In this document: one piece after another, positions 23,554-31,120 of the stretch
Numbering within the stretch: position 1 is the stretch's first letter
Layout: every line of letters begins with the position of its first letter
Assembly: GCA_002696735.1 (NCBI GenBank)
Contig: NZSL01000012.1
Span: 312,670-376,669, forward strand
Direction of reading: 5' to 3'
Length of the DNA stretch: 64,000 nucleotides
Source: Methylophaga sp.
GTDB lineage: Bacteria > Pseudomonadota > Gammaproteobacteria > Nitrosococcales > Methylophagaceae
Notes under the pieces: model-generated
Told to the model about the DNA's origin: nothing
The model's input: the letters and a program-made list of their open reading frames with translations, nothing else
Databases searched by the model: none
Position numbers and translations under genes: made by a program

Positions 23554-24957
23554 ATGCCTAACTTAATAGCATATGCAGCTGTAGGGATATGGCCAATTGC
23601 CGTTTTTTACATGATTCGGCGCTATGGGTTTGAATCGGGTGTTTTAATGGGCTTGTTAGGGGCCTATATGTTTTTACCCGCTGGTTTTGACATCGATTTG
23701 CCGGGTCTACCGGCATTTGATAAATTTTCAATTACTGTCATTACGCTGATTGCGTATTTAGTATTACACAAAAAACCTTTTGGATATCTTGGCTTAAGTA
23801 AAGCTATGAGATTGGTTTTTTTAGCATTCTTAATTTCGCCCTTTTTAACTTCGGTAACCAATACCGAGAGATATTTTTACCTGCCAGGGCTGAGTTTATA
23901 TGATGGCTTATCTGATTCAATTCATAATTTCTTATATATCTTTCCATTTCTTATCGGGGTGAAATACTTCCGAAGCTTTGAGAGTCAGCAGCTTATCTTC
24001 AAGTATTTCGTTATTGCTGCAGCGATTTATGCTGTATTGGCATTATGGGAAATACGAATGAGTCCCCAACTTCACAGTACTTTATACGGTTATTTTCCGC
24101 ATTCTTGGTTACAGCAATACCGGGGAGGGGGATTCAGAGCGATAGTTTTCATGGGCCATGGGCTACTGGTCGCTTTCTTTTTGGCCTTAGGTTTGGCGTT
24201 TGTCAGTGCAATGAATAAAACTCGTACCAAAAGTATGCGAGTGAATAACTTTGCATTGTTGCTTTTTATCATGGCTACACTCATTTTATCAAAAAGTTTG
24301 GCTGCTTTAGTATTCGGTCTGTTCGCTTTTCTAATGATTACCTTTATGGGTAATAAACTGATGCATTTTGCTGCATTGGCAATCGCCGCGATGTTTCTTT
24401 CATATCCCATAATGAGCTCAATGAACCTGTTTCCACACCGAACAATCATGAACTATGCAAATGCGATTAGTCCAGAACGAGCTGAGTCACTTGGTTATCG
24501 TTTTGAGCATGAGGAAAAACTACTTAAACATGCAAATAGTAAGTCATTATTCGGTTGGGGGGGGTGGGGCCGAAATAGAGTTCGTGATGAGATGACTGGG
24601 CAGGATACGAGTACTACAGATGGTAAATGGATCATTACTCTTGGGGTAAGAGGTTGGTTTGGATATATTTCCGAATTTTTATTTATAGTCGTCCCAATAT
24701 GGTTATCATTTAGAATTCGTTCCAAGGCTAAGCATATCTCTAAAAAAGAAAGCATTTTTTTAGCTTCACATGTACTTATTGTTTCATTAATTCTTCTGGA
24801 TCAAATGCCAAATGCCTCTCTAAATCCACTATATTGGTTGGTAGCTGGAGCATTGCTGGGCCGGGTGTATGATCTGAAGGAACAGGCAATTAATATCGAG
24901 CAGGAAGAAAAAGAAGACAAAGAGTCAGTCAGCAATTCATCTACCTTGCTGACCTGA
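23554..24957 (+). CDS. O-antigen polymerase/ligase-like membrane protein (Wzy type)
   Basis: A 467-aa integral membrane protein with about ten helices and a large periplasmic loop near residues 290-360 that includes HRTIMNYANAISPERAESLGYRFEHEE and FGWGGWGRNR. This is the arrangement of Wzy/WaaL-family proteins, which polymerise or ligate repeat units in the periplasm. It is the best candidate for the EPS polymerase. A G8 run at 24557-24564 encodes the FGWGGWG segment and is a potential slippage site. The C terminus is charged (EQEEKEDKE). It starts 4 bases after the epimerase. Confidence 0.75.
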   Translation: MPNLIAYAAVGIWPIAVFYMIRRYGFESGVLMGLLGAYMFLPAGFDIDLPGLPAFDKFSITVITLIAYLVLHKKPFGYLGLSKAMRLVFLAFLISPFLTSVTNTERYFYLPGLSLYDGLSDSIHNFLYIFPFLIGVKYFRSFESQQLIFKYFVIAAAIYAVLALWEIRMSPQLHSTLYGYFPHSWLQQYRGGGFRAIVFMGHGLLVAFFLALGLAFVSAMNKTRTKSMRVNNFALLLFIMATLILSKSLAALVFGLFAFLMITFMGNKLMHFAALAIAAMFLSYPIMSSMNLFPHRTIMNYANAISPERAESLGYRFEHEEKLLKHANSKSLFGWGGWGRNRVRDEMTGQDTSTTDGKWIITLGVRGWFGYISEFLFIVVPIWLSFRIRSKAKHISKKESIFLASHVLIVSLILLDQMPNASLNPLYWLVAGALLGRVYDLKEQAINIEQEEKEDKESVSNSSTLLT

Positions 24958-25004
24958 ATGAGTTGTTCCTATTACGCTTAACATAAACAAATTGTAGAAG
25001 CTAA

Positions 25005-26030
25005 ATGTCGAAAATATATTATTTGATACCTGATCTATATACGAAAAAGAAATTTTCCTTAAAAACATTCCTCAGAAATATTTTAGATGGGACGGCGACT
25101 AAATATATCAAACGTTGTTTCTTTACGGTTCATAAACCTGTCGGTGGAATAAAGGTGATTTATCAACATTGTCTTTTGTTGCGAGAACTTGGGTTTGATG
25201 CTTATCCGGTCCTAATGGGAAATTACAAAGGAAATTTTTTTGGCTATAACGTTGAGTACAAAACTTACGCAGAAGTTAGTGCTTCTGTTCAGCCTAATGA
25301 TATTGTAGTTGCTACTGAATTTGCACCTTATCAAGGTTTGTTATTTGAAAAGGCTCATAAGGTTTTGTTTTTGCAAAACTGGATAGGATTAAGAGTACGA
25401 TTAGATGAGGATGACAAACATAAATCCTATAGAGATTTAGGATATGACGATGTTATTACCTGTAGTGATTATTGCAGTCGCTATGTAAAAGAACATATGG
25501 GGATAGAGGCAAAAACGATTACTAATGGGATTGATTTAGAGCAATTTAAACAAATCCCAACTAAGCGCATTAATAATAGAATTTTAGCGATGTCTCGTAA
25601 AAACCCAAAAGATTTAGAAAAAATTATTCAACATCTGCATAACACATCTTATGAGATAAAAGTCGTTGATGGACTCACTCAGGCTGAGTTGATAAATGAG
25701 TACCAAAAGGCTGATATTTTTTTAGCTACGGGATATCCAGAAGGTTTCTCCTTGCCACCTATAGAAGCGATGGCATGTGGATGTGTAGTTGTAGGTTTTA
25801 CTGGTGGTGGTGGGGATGAATTTATGATCCCTGATGAAACTGCTTTGGTAGCAGAGGATGGTGATTGTGAAACTATCATCGAAAAACTCCATTACTTACT
25901 TACCAACAGCACAGAAAAAGAAATACTCAGACAAAATGGCTTTAGAATTTCTCAGTCATATTGTTTAGCAAATACCCAATTATCGTTAAAGCAGTTTTAT
26001 GAGCCGATTATCCAGTCTAAAAATCAATAG
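25005..26030 (+). CDS. glycosyltransferase family 4
   Basis: A 341-aa GT-B type enzyme. The donor domain shows ITNGIDLEQF, YQKADIFLATGYPEGFSLPPIEAMACGCVVVGFTGGG in outline, with the conserved E-G-F-x-x-P-P-x-E-A-M-A-C-G pattern typical of GT4. The N-terminal domain contains KPVGGIKVIYQH, resembling rhamnosyl- or mannosyltransferases of polysaccharide loci. No membrane helix is visible. It sits between the polymerase and a GT61 gene in the same direction. The acceptor and donor are unknown. Confidence 0.82.
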   Translation: MSKIYYLIPDLYTKKKFSLKTFLRNILDGTATKYIKRCFFTVHKPVGGIKVIYQHCLLLRELGFDAYPVLMGNYKGNFFGYNVEYKTYAEVSASVQPNDIVVATEFAPYQGLLFEKAHKVLFLQNWIGLRVRLDEDDKHKSYRDLGYDDVITCSDYCSRYVKEHMGIEAKTITNGIDLEQFKQIPTKRINNRILAMSRKNPKDLEKIIQHLHNTSYEIKVVDGLTQAELINEYQKADIFLATGYPEGFSLPPIEAMACGCVVVGFTGGGGDEFMIPDETALVAEDGDCETIIEKLHYLLTNSTEKEILRQNGFRISQSYCLANTQLSLKQFYEPIIQSKNQ

Positions 26031-26039
26031 GATTCATCT

Positions 26040-27077
26040 ATGCCCAATCAGAAACAGACTTGGAATTTTTCAGAATATAAAATTGATCGCGATTGGCTTT
26101 ATGCTCCTCGAACCTATCTAGTTGATTCATTTGAACCATTTGTGGAAGAGATTTATCTACCAGAGGTAGCAACCAAACCTGGTCGATTACAATTTGAATT
26201 ACAAGAAAAATCACAAGCTTGCTTTTTACCAGTACAAACAAAATTAAGAAAAATTAAAAACCTTTTCCTGAAAAATGCCAGTAAGCCACTAAATTTAGAG
26301 AAGGTCTTCATTGACCTCAGGCAGCATTATCCAAGCAATCTTGCGCATGCTATAACGATTCATTTGCCAATAGCACTTTGCGCAAAAGAATATTTACACT
26401 CTGAAAATAAAAACGAAATAATATTAATTTTTCCTGCAACCTTACCAAAACACATTCGATCTTTATTCGAAACAATAGGGTTTGAGATTGTTTGTACTGA
26501 CACTGCTATAAAAGGAACTCAATGCATTTATGATCTTGAGTCATTAATTTGTATCAGAAGTGCCTTGCCAGAGATTATTAAATCAACACTTTTCCAATCG
26601 GATCTCCGGAATAAATTGATTCAAGCTCATCAGGGGTTACCTAAAAATATTTTTATATCTCGTAGGGATACCAGAAAACTTATCAATGAGCGGGAGGTGG
26701 AAGCTTTTTTAGTAAAAAAAGGCTATGAAAAAATCTATATGGAAGATTATTCCGTATTACAGCAACTGGCTATAGTTTCTTTAGCAGAAAAAATTGTTGC
26801 AATACATGGGGCAGCATTAGGTCCTTTAATTTTTAGGGGAGTGTTTGACATAAAACCTTTAAAATTGGTGGAAATATTCTCACCAGCCCATATGACCAAC
26901 GTTTACAGGATTGTTATGCATCAAATAAATGGAAGTTGGATTGGCGTAAGAGGAAAGGTTTGGCCTAAACTTATCAAGCAAGCGTATGAGTGTGAAGAGA
27001 CAAAGGTTAGACAGTATTCATTAGAAAATTTTGAAATCTGTCTGGAAAGTCTCGAAAAAGCAATTCATGCTCAATAA
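26040..27077 (+). CDS. glycosyltransferase family 61 (DUF563)
   Basis: A 345-aa protein with the GT61/DUF563 C-terminal pattern: ISRRDTRKLINEREVEAFL, then IVAIHGAALGPLIF and LVEIFSPAHM. Family members transfer xylose, arabinose or GlcNAc-type sugars in eukaryotes and appear in bacterial capsule loci with unknown donors. The N-terminal half is less conserved. It follows the GT4 gene by 9 bases and is likely in the same transcript. Confidence 0.82.
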   Translation: MPNQKQTWNFSEYKIDRDWLYAPRTYLVDSFEPFVEEIYLPEVATKPGRLQFELQEKSQACFLPVQTKLRKIKNLFLKNASKPLNLEKVFIDLRQHYPSNLAHAITIHLPIALCAKEYLHSENKNEIILIFPATLPKHIRSLFETIGFEIVCTDTAIKGTQCIYDLESLICIRSALPEIIKSTLFQSDLRNKLIQAHQGLPKNIFISRRDTRKLINEREVEAFLVKKGYEKIYMEDYSVLQQLAIVSLAEKIVAIHGAALGPLIFRGVFDIKPLKLVEIFSPAHMTNVYRIVMHQINGSWIGVRGKVWPKLIKQAYECEETKVRQYSLENFEICLESLEKAIHAQ

Positions 27078-27115
27078 GTCACTAACTTTATCCTCTCGCT
27101 TGTGAAGAGTTTCTT

Positions 27116-27715
27116 ATGTTAAAAAATATCGTAAAAAAAATCGCATTCAAAACCGGCAGATTTAAAAAGCTTTATTTACGTCTATGCAATCCATCGGGAT
27201 ATGAATTTGCTAGCTTTGAGAGAAAGTGGGGTAACTATCACGCAATTGGAGAGGATTGTGCTATCTGGCCATACACTAATGTGACAAATCCTGAATACAC
27301 AAGATTGGGAAATAATGTCATGTTAACCAACTGTACCGTCCTTGGCCATGATGGATCGATTGCTGTACTCAATAAGGCATACAACAAAAAACTGGATAGA
27401 GTGGGGAAAGTTGATTTTAGAGACAATGTTTTTGTGGGGCATGGAGCAATAATTTTGCCAAACGTCACCATAGGGCCTAACGCTATTGTAGCCGCTGGAG
27501 CGGTGGTTAGTAAAAACGTGCCAGAAGGAACCATTGTCGCCGGCATACCCGCTCGTGTCATTGGTAGAGTTGATGATTTAGTTGACAAGCTTGAAAGAGA
27601 AACAGCTAATCTTCCATGGGCATCACTCATAAAACAAAGAGAAGGGAGTTTCGATCCAAAACTCGAGCCAGCATTGAAAGCATTAAGAATCAAAAGTTTT
27701 TTCGGTAATGACTAA
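27116..27715 (+). CDS. hexapeptide-repeat acyltransferase
   Basis: A 199-aa left-handed beta-helix acyltransferase. Hexad repeats (V-x-x-x-x-x with I/V/L at fixed steps) run from about residue 42 to 145, ending VFVGHGAIILPNVTIGPNAI and AAGAVVSKNVPEGTIVAGIPARVIG. It probably acetylates a sugar of the EPS or a nucleotide-sugar intermediate. The catalytic histidine may be H87 or H110, in GHDG and VGHGA. It overlaps the next glycosyltransferase by 8 bases, implying translational coupling. Confidence 0.85.
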   Translation: MLKNIVKKIAFKTGRFKKLYLRLCNPSGYEFASFERKWGNYHAIGEDCAIWPYTNVTNPEYTRLGNNVMLTNCTVLGHDGSIAVLNKAYNKKLDRVGKVDFRDNVFVGHGAIILPNVTIGPNAIVAAGAVVSKNVPEGTIVAGIPARVIGRVDDLVDKLERETANLPWASLIKQREGSFDPKLEPALKALRIKSFFGND

Positions 27716-28688
27716 ATACAACCTCGCCATAGTCATCATAAATTACAAAACACCTGACTTAGTTGTTGATGTTTTGGAGTCACTAAAAAGGGAAGTCGTT
27801 AAGACGTCGATGCAAGTTATCATCGTAGACAATGACTCAGGAGATAACTCGTTAATACTTTTAAACAAATGGGTGCAGGAAAACCATGCTGCAACTTGGA
27901 TAAAACTTATTGATGCAGGCCATAATACCGGCTTTTCTGGCGGTAATAATCTTGGGATTCGATCTGTAAAAGCCGATCATTATTTGCTACTGAACAGCGA
28001 CACTATTGTGCGTCCTGGTGCAATTCAATCCCTTTTGGATGCAGCGAATCAAAATCCTGATGCAGGTATGATTAGTCCTAGATTGGAATGGGAGGATGCA
28101 ACACCACAAAAGAGCTGTTTCCGTTTTCATACGCCAATCAGTGAGTTAATTTCATCGGCGAGTACCAGTGTTGTTACAAAGTTGTTTTCAAAATATGTAG
28201 TGGCTCAACCTGTTGTTGAGGTTGCGGACTTTTATCAATGGACAAGTTTTGCTTGTGTGTTAATCCGGGCAGAAGTTTTAGAGCAAGTCGGATTGTTGGA
28301 TGACGAGTTTTTCATGTATTTTGAGGATGTTGAATTCAGTTATCGGACAGTCAGGGCGGGATGGAAAATATTAAATATTCCTTATGCTCACGTGGTTCAT
28401 CTTCGAGGGGGAAGCTCGCCTCTAAAGTCTCAAGCCAAGCTTAGAAAGCGTCTACCAAGGTATTTTTATGAGTCGCGCACACGCTATTTTTATTTACTTT
28501 ATGGTCGAAGTGGATTGTTAGCCGCGAATATACTTTGGACGATTGGCGCCTTGGTTGCTGCAATCAGAGTGCTTTTTTCAAAACGATATCAATCCAATAT
28601 CGCTAAAGATCAATGGCGCGATATTTGGATTAATTTTTTCACTCCTAATAAACCCTACATTCATCCAGACTTTTATGCCAAAACCTGA
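27708..28688 (+). CDS. glycosyltransferase family 2 (rhamnosyltransferase-like)
   Basis: A 326-aa GT2 enzyme of the WbbL/RfbF rhamnosyltransferase type: AIVIINYKTPDLVVDVL at the start, IIVDNDSGDNS, the family-typical NTGFSGGNNLGI and LLLNSDT, and the DDEFFMYFEDVEFSYR acceptor-side motif. A C-terminal amphipathic helix (YLLYGRSGLLAANILW) may hold it at the membrane. Its start lies inside the acyltransferase gene and its end inside the sulfotransferase gene, so the three form a tight unit. Confidence 0.88.
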   Translation: MTKYNLAIVIINYKTPDLVVDVLESLKREVVKTSMQVIIVDNDSGDNSLILLNKWVQENHAATWIKLIDAGHNTGFSGGNNLGIRSVKADHYLLLNSDTIVRPGAIQSLLDAANQNPDAGMISPRLEWEDATPQKSCFRFHTPISELISSASTSVVTKLFSKYVVAQPVVEVADFYQWTSFACVLIRAEVLEQVGLLDDEFFMYFEDVEFSYRTVRAGWKILNIPYAHVVHLRGGSSPLKSQAKLRKRLPRYFYESRTRYFYLLYGRSGLLAANILWTIGALVAAIRVLFSKRYQSNIAKDQWRDIWINFFTPNKPYIHPDFYAKT

Positions 28689-29565
28689 TTTTATTATTAT
28701 TGGTGCTATGAAAAGTGCCACAAGTACGTTGCATGAACAATTGGCATTACAGCCAGGTTTTTTTATGTCAACGCCCAAAGAACCTAACTTCTTCAGCGAT
28801 GATGGCATCTACAATCTGGGATTTGAATGGTATTCTAATCTTTTTTTAAAAGCCGAGACTGGAGATCTCTGTGGGGAGTCCAGCACACATTACACAAAGC
28901 TGCCAGATTATCCACTGACGCTTAAAAGGATGCAGGCCTACTTACCTTCATTAAAATTGATTTATGTGGTGAGACATCCAATTGATCGCTTGATTTCCCA
29001 TTACATGCATCAGTGGTCTCAAAATGTCATTAAAACTGATATCAACCAGGCGATTGATCAATTTGATGAGCTTATCAACTATAGTCGTTATTCGATGCAA
29101 ATTGCCCCCTTTATTGATCAGTATGGGGCTGAAAACATTCATATTGTTTTTTCCGAAGCTTTGCGAGTAAGGCCACAATATGAACTTGAAAAAGTGGCTA
29201 CTTTTTTAGGTTACAACAATCCTGTCATTTGGTACGACGACTTGCCTGAACAAAATGTGTCAAGTCAGCGTGTTCGTCGATTTAATGGTTACAAACTAAT
29301 CGTAGACAATCCGATTCTAGCTTGGATCCGGCGTAAATTTATTCCACAAAGCCTTCGCGATAAAGTCAAAAATCGTCTCACATTAAAAATGCGGCCTGAA
29401 ATTGATGAGCTCCATAAGCAAAAGTTGACACGAATTTTTAACGAAGATTTGGCATTATTGGGTCAAATGCTTAACGTAGAGCTCACGCTGCAGAACTACA
29501 AAGAAAAAGCTCAAACGCTGGATGTTCGTTTAACCTCCAATAAATCGACGATGGGTATGTCTTGA
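28675..29565 (+). CDS. sulfotransferase
   Basis: A 296-aa PAPS-dependent sulfotransferase. The 5'-phosphosulfate loop is IIGAMKSATSTLHEQL (about residues 7-22) and the 3'-phosphate motif is YVVRHPIDRLISHYMH. TPKEPNFFS is shared with heparan-sulfate-type and bacterial EPS sulfotransferases. It would add sulfate to a sugar of the repeat unit or to the finished chain. The frame is open to 28543, but ATG at 28675 opens directly on the PAPS loop and overlaps the preceding stop by 14 bases. A PAPS source, cysC, lies at 41296. Confidence 0.88.
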   Translation: MPKPDFIIIGAMKSATSTLHEQLALQPGFFMSTPKEPNFFSDDGIYNLGFEWYSNLFLKAETGDLCGESSTHYTKLPDYPLTLKRMQAYLPSLKLIYVVRHPIDRLISHYMHQWSQNVIKTDINQAIDQFDELINYSRYSMQIAPFIDQYGAENIHIVFSEALRVRPQYELEKVATFLGYNNPVIWYDDLPEQNVSSQRVRRFNGYKLIVDNPILAWIRRKFIPQSLRDKVKNRLTLKMRPEIDELHKQKLTRIFNEDLALLGQMLNVELTLQNYKEKAQTLDVRLTSNKSTMGMS

Positions 29566-30083
29566 TGATTTCATCTGAAATCGCTGATTGGGAGCGTGAA
29601 CGCATAAAGACCTTTTGGTCGCCTGCAAGACAGTTGTTAAAGAGTATCCGTCGTTATCAGAAATGCGCAGGTAAAAAAGGCCTACAAGCGAATTTGAATA
29701 AAAAGTTAGCCGTAATTTGTTACCGTTTTTGGACGGTCATTACGGGGGCGGATATTCCGATTAATGGTTCTATTGGAGGAGGATTGTCTATTCCACATCC
29801 AAATGGAATAGTGATACATCCAAAAGCAAAAATCGGAGTTAATTGTTTAATACACCAGCAAGTGACAATAGGGGTAAGCCGTAAAAGCAATAAAGCACCA
29901 ATTATCCAAGGACATGTGGATATTGGTGCAGGAGCGAAAATAATTGGCGATATTACGATTGGCGAACATGCTCTTATAGGCGCTAATGCCGTTGTAGTTA
30001 AAGATGTTCCTGCATATGCGATAGTTGCAGGTATTCCAGCTAAAATTATTGGTACCACCGCCGAGGATGTAGAAATTGTCTGA
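29565..30083 (+). CDS. serine acetyltransferase-like (CysE-type) acyltransferase
   Basis: A 172-aa left-handed beta-helix protein of the short CysE-like class seen in EPS loci. The catalytic segment is IPHPNGIVIHPKAKIGVNCLIHQQVTIGV and the end is GANAVVVKDVPAYAIVAGIPAKIIG. The N-terminal 55 residues are helical and basic. ATG at 29565 shares bases with the sulfotransferase stop codon (TTGATGA). In this setting it more likely acetylates a sugar than serine, since it lacks the long N-terminal domain of housekeeping CysE. Confidence 0.85.
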   Translation: MISSEIADWERERIKTFWSPARQLLKSIRRYQKCAGKKGLQANLNKKLAVICYRFWTVITGADIPINGSIGGGLSIPHPNGIVIHPKAKIGVNCLIHQQVTIGVSRKSNKAPIIQGHVDIGAGAKIIGDITIGEHALIGANAVVVKDVPAYAIVAGIPAKIIGTTAEDVEIV

Positions 30084-31086
30084 TAAAGTCTTTGATAATC
30101 AAAATATTTCTCAACTTGGCGCCGTAGTAATAGGACGCAATGAGGGAGAGCGCTTGAAACTGTGTCTTAATTCTTTATGCAAAGGTATCAAGCACATCGT
30201 ATATGTCGATTCTGGTTCGACAGATGGCAGTGTCGAATTGGCCCTATCATTAGACGTTGAAGTTGTTTCATTAGATTTATCTCAACCATTCACAGCAGCC
30301 CGAGCCCGTAATGCCGGTTTGGCTAAGTTGGTAGCAAATTATTCTGCAATCAATTATGTGCAGTTTGTTGATGGAGATTGTGAAGTTCAACCTGGTTGGT
30401 TAGGAAACGCCATGGATTTTTTAGAAAATCATCCTGATTTTGCTGCCGTATGTGGACGTCGACGTGAGAGATATCCTGATGCAAGCTTTTATAATCTTTT
30501 GTGTGATATTGAGTGGGATACACCTGTAGGTGAGGCAAAAGCCTGCGGTGGTGATGCAGTATTCAGGTTATCAGCATTACATGCTGTGAATGGGTATCGA
30601 GAGAGCCTAATTGCTGGTGAAGAGCCCGAAATGTGTTTTCGGATGCGCCAATTGGGCTGGAAAATTATGCGTTTAAATGTTGAAATGACATTGCACGATG
30701 CTGCAATGACGCGAATAGGACAGTGGTGGAAACGCAATCAAAGAGCGGGACATGCTTTCGCGGAGGCTTATGCTATACATGGTCAATCTACTGAAAAGTT
30801 TCGTAGATCAGAGTGTAAAAGTATTTTGTTCTGGGCAGCTTTATTGCCGATGTTCATTATAGGTCTAAGCCTCTGGGAGCCTTCGTTATCAGTGCTTTTT
30901 CTGGTCTATCCACTACAAATTGCCAGATTGACCCTTCGATATCAACGTCGATTTCAAAGTTTAAAACAATCCATCTTATATTCGGTGTCAAATATTTTTG
31001 GCAAATGGCCACAGTTTATGGGGATGGTGGAATTTAAGGTAAATAGTTTACGTGGTATTCGCAGTCACCTAATCGAATATAAATAA
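30076..31086 (+). CDS. glycosyltransferase family 2
   Basis: A 336-aa GT2 enzyme: GAVVIGRNEGERLKLCLNSL, IVYVDSGSTDGSVELA, VQFVDGDCEVQPGW and the acceptor-side motif AGEEPEMCFRMRQLGW. A hydrophobic stretch near residues 250-285 suggests membrane association, as in exosortase-locus transferases of similar layout. The start codon is TTG at 30076 inside the end of the acetyltransferase gene; there is no suitable ATG nearby. The sugar is unknown. Confidence 0.87.
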   Translation: MSDKVFDNQNISQLGAVVIGRNEGERLKLCLNSLCKGIKHIVYVDSGSTDGSVELALSLDVEVVSLDLSQPFTAARARNAGLAKLVANYSAINYVQFVDGDCEVQPGWLGNAMDFLENHPDFAAVCGRRRERYPDASFYNLLCDIEWDTPVGEAKACGGDAVFRLSALHAVNGYRESLIAGEEPEMCFRMRQLGWKIMRLNVEMTLHDAAMTRIGQWWKRNQRAGHAFAEAYAIHGQSTEKFRRSECKSILFWAALLPMFIIGLSLWEPSLSVLFLVYPLQIARLTLRYQRRFQSLKQSILYSVSNIFGKWPQFMGMVEFKVNSLRGIRSHLIEYK

Positions 31087-31120
31087 AGTCGCCTCACGTT
31101 CACTATAAATAGGGATTTGT

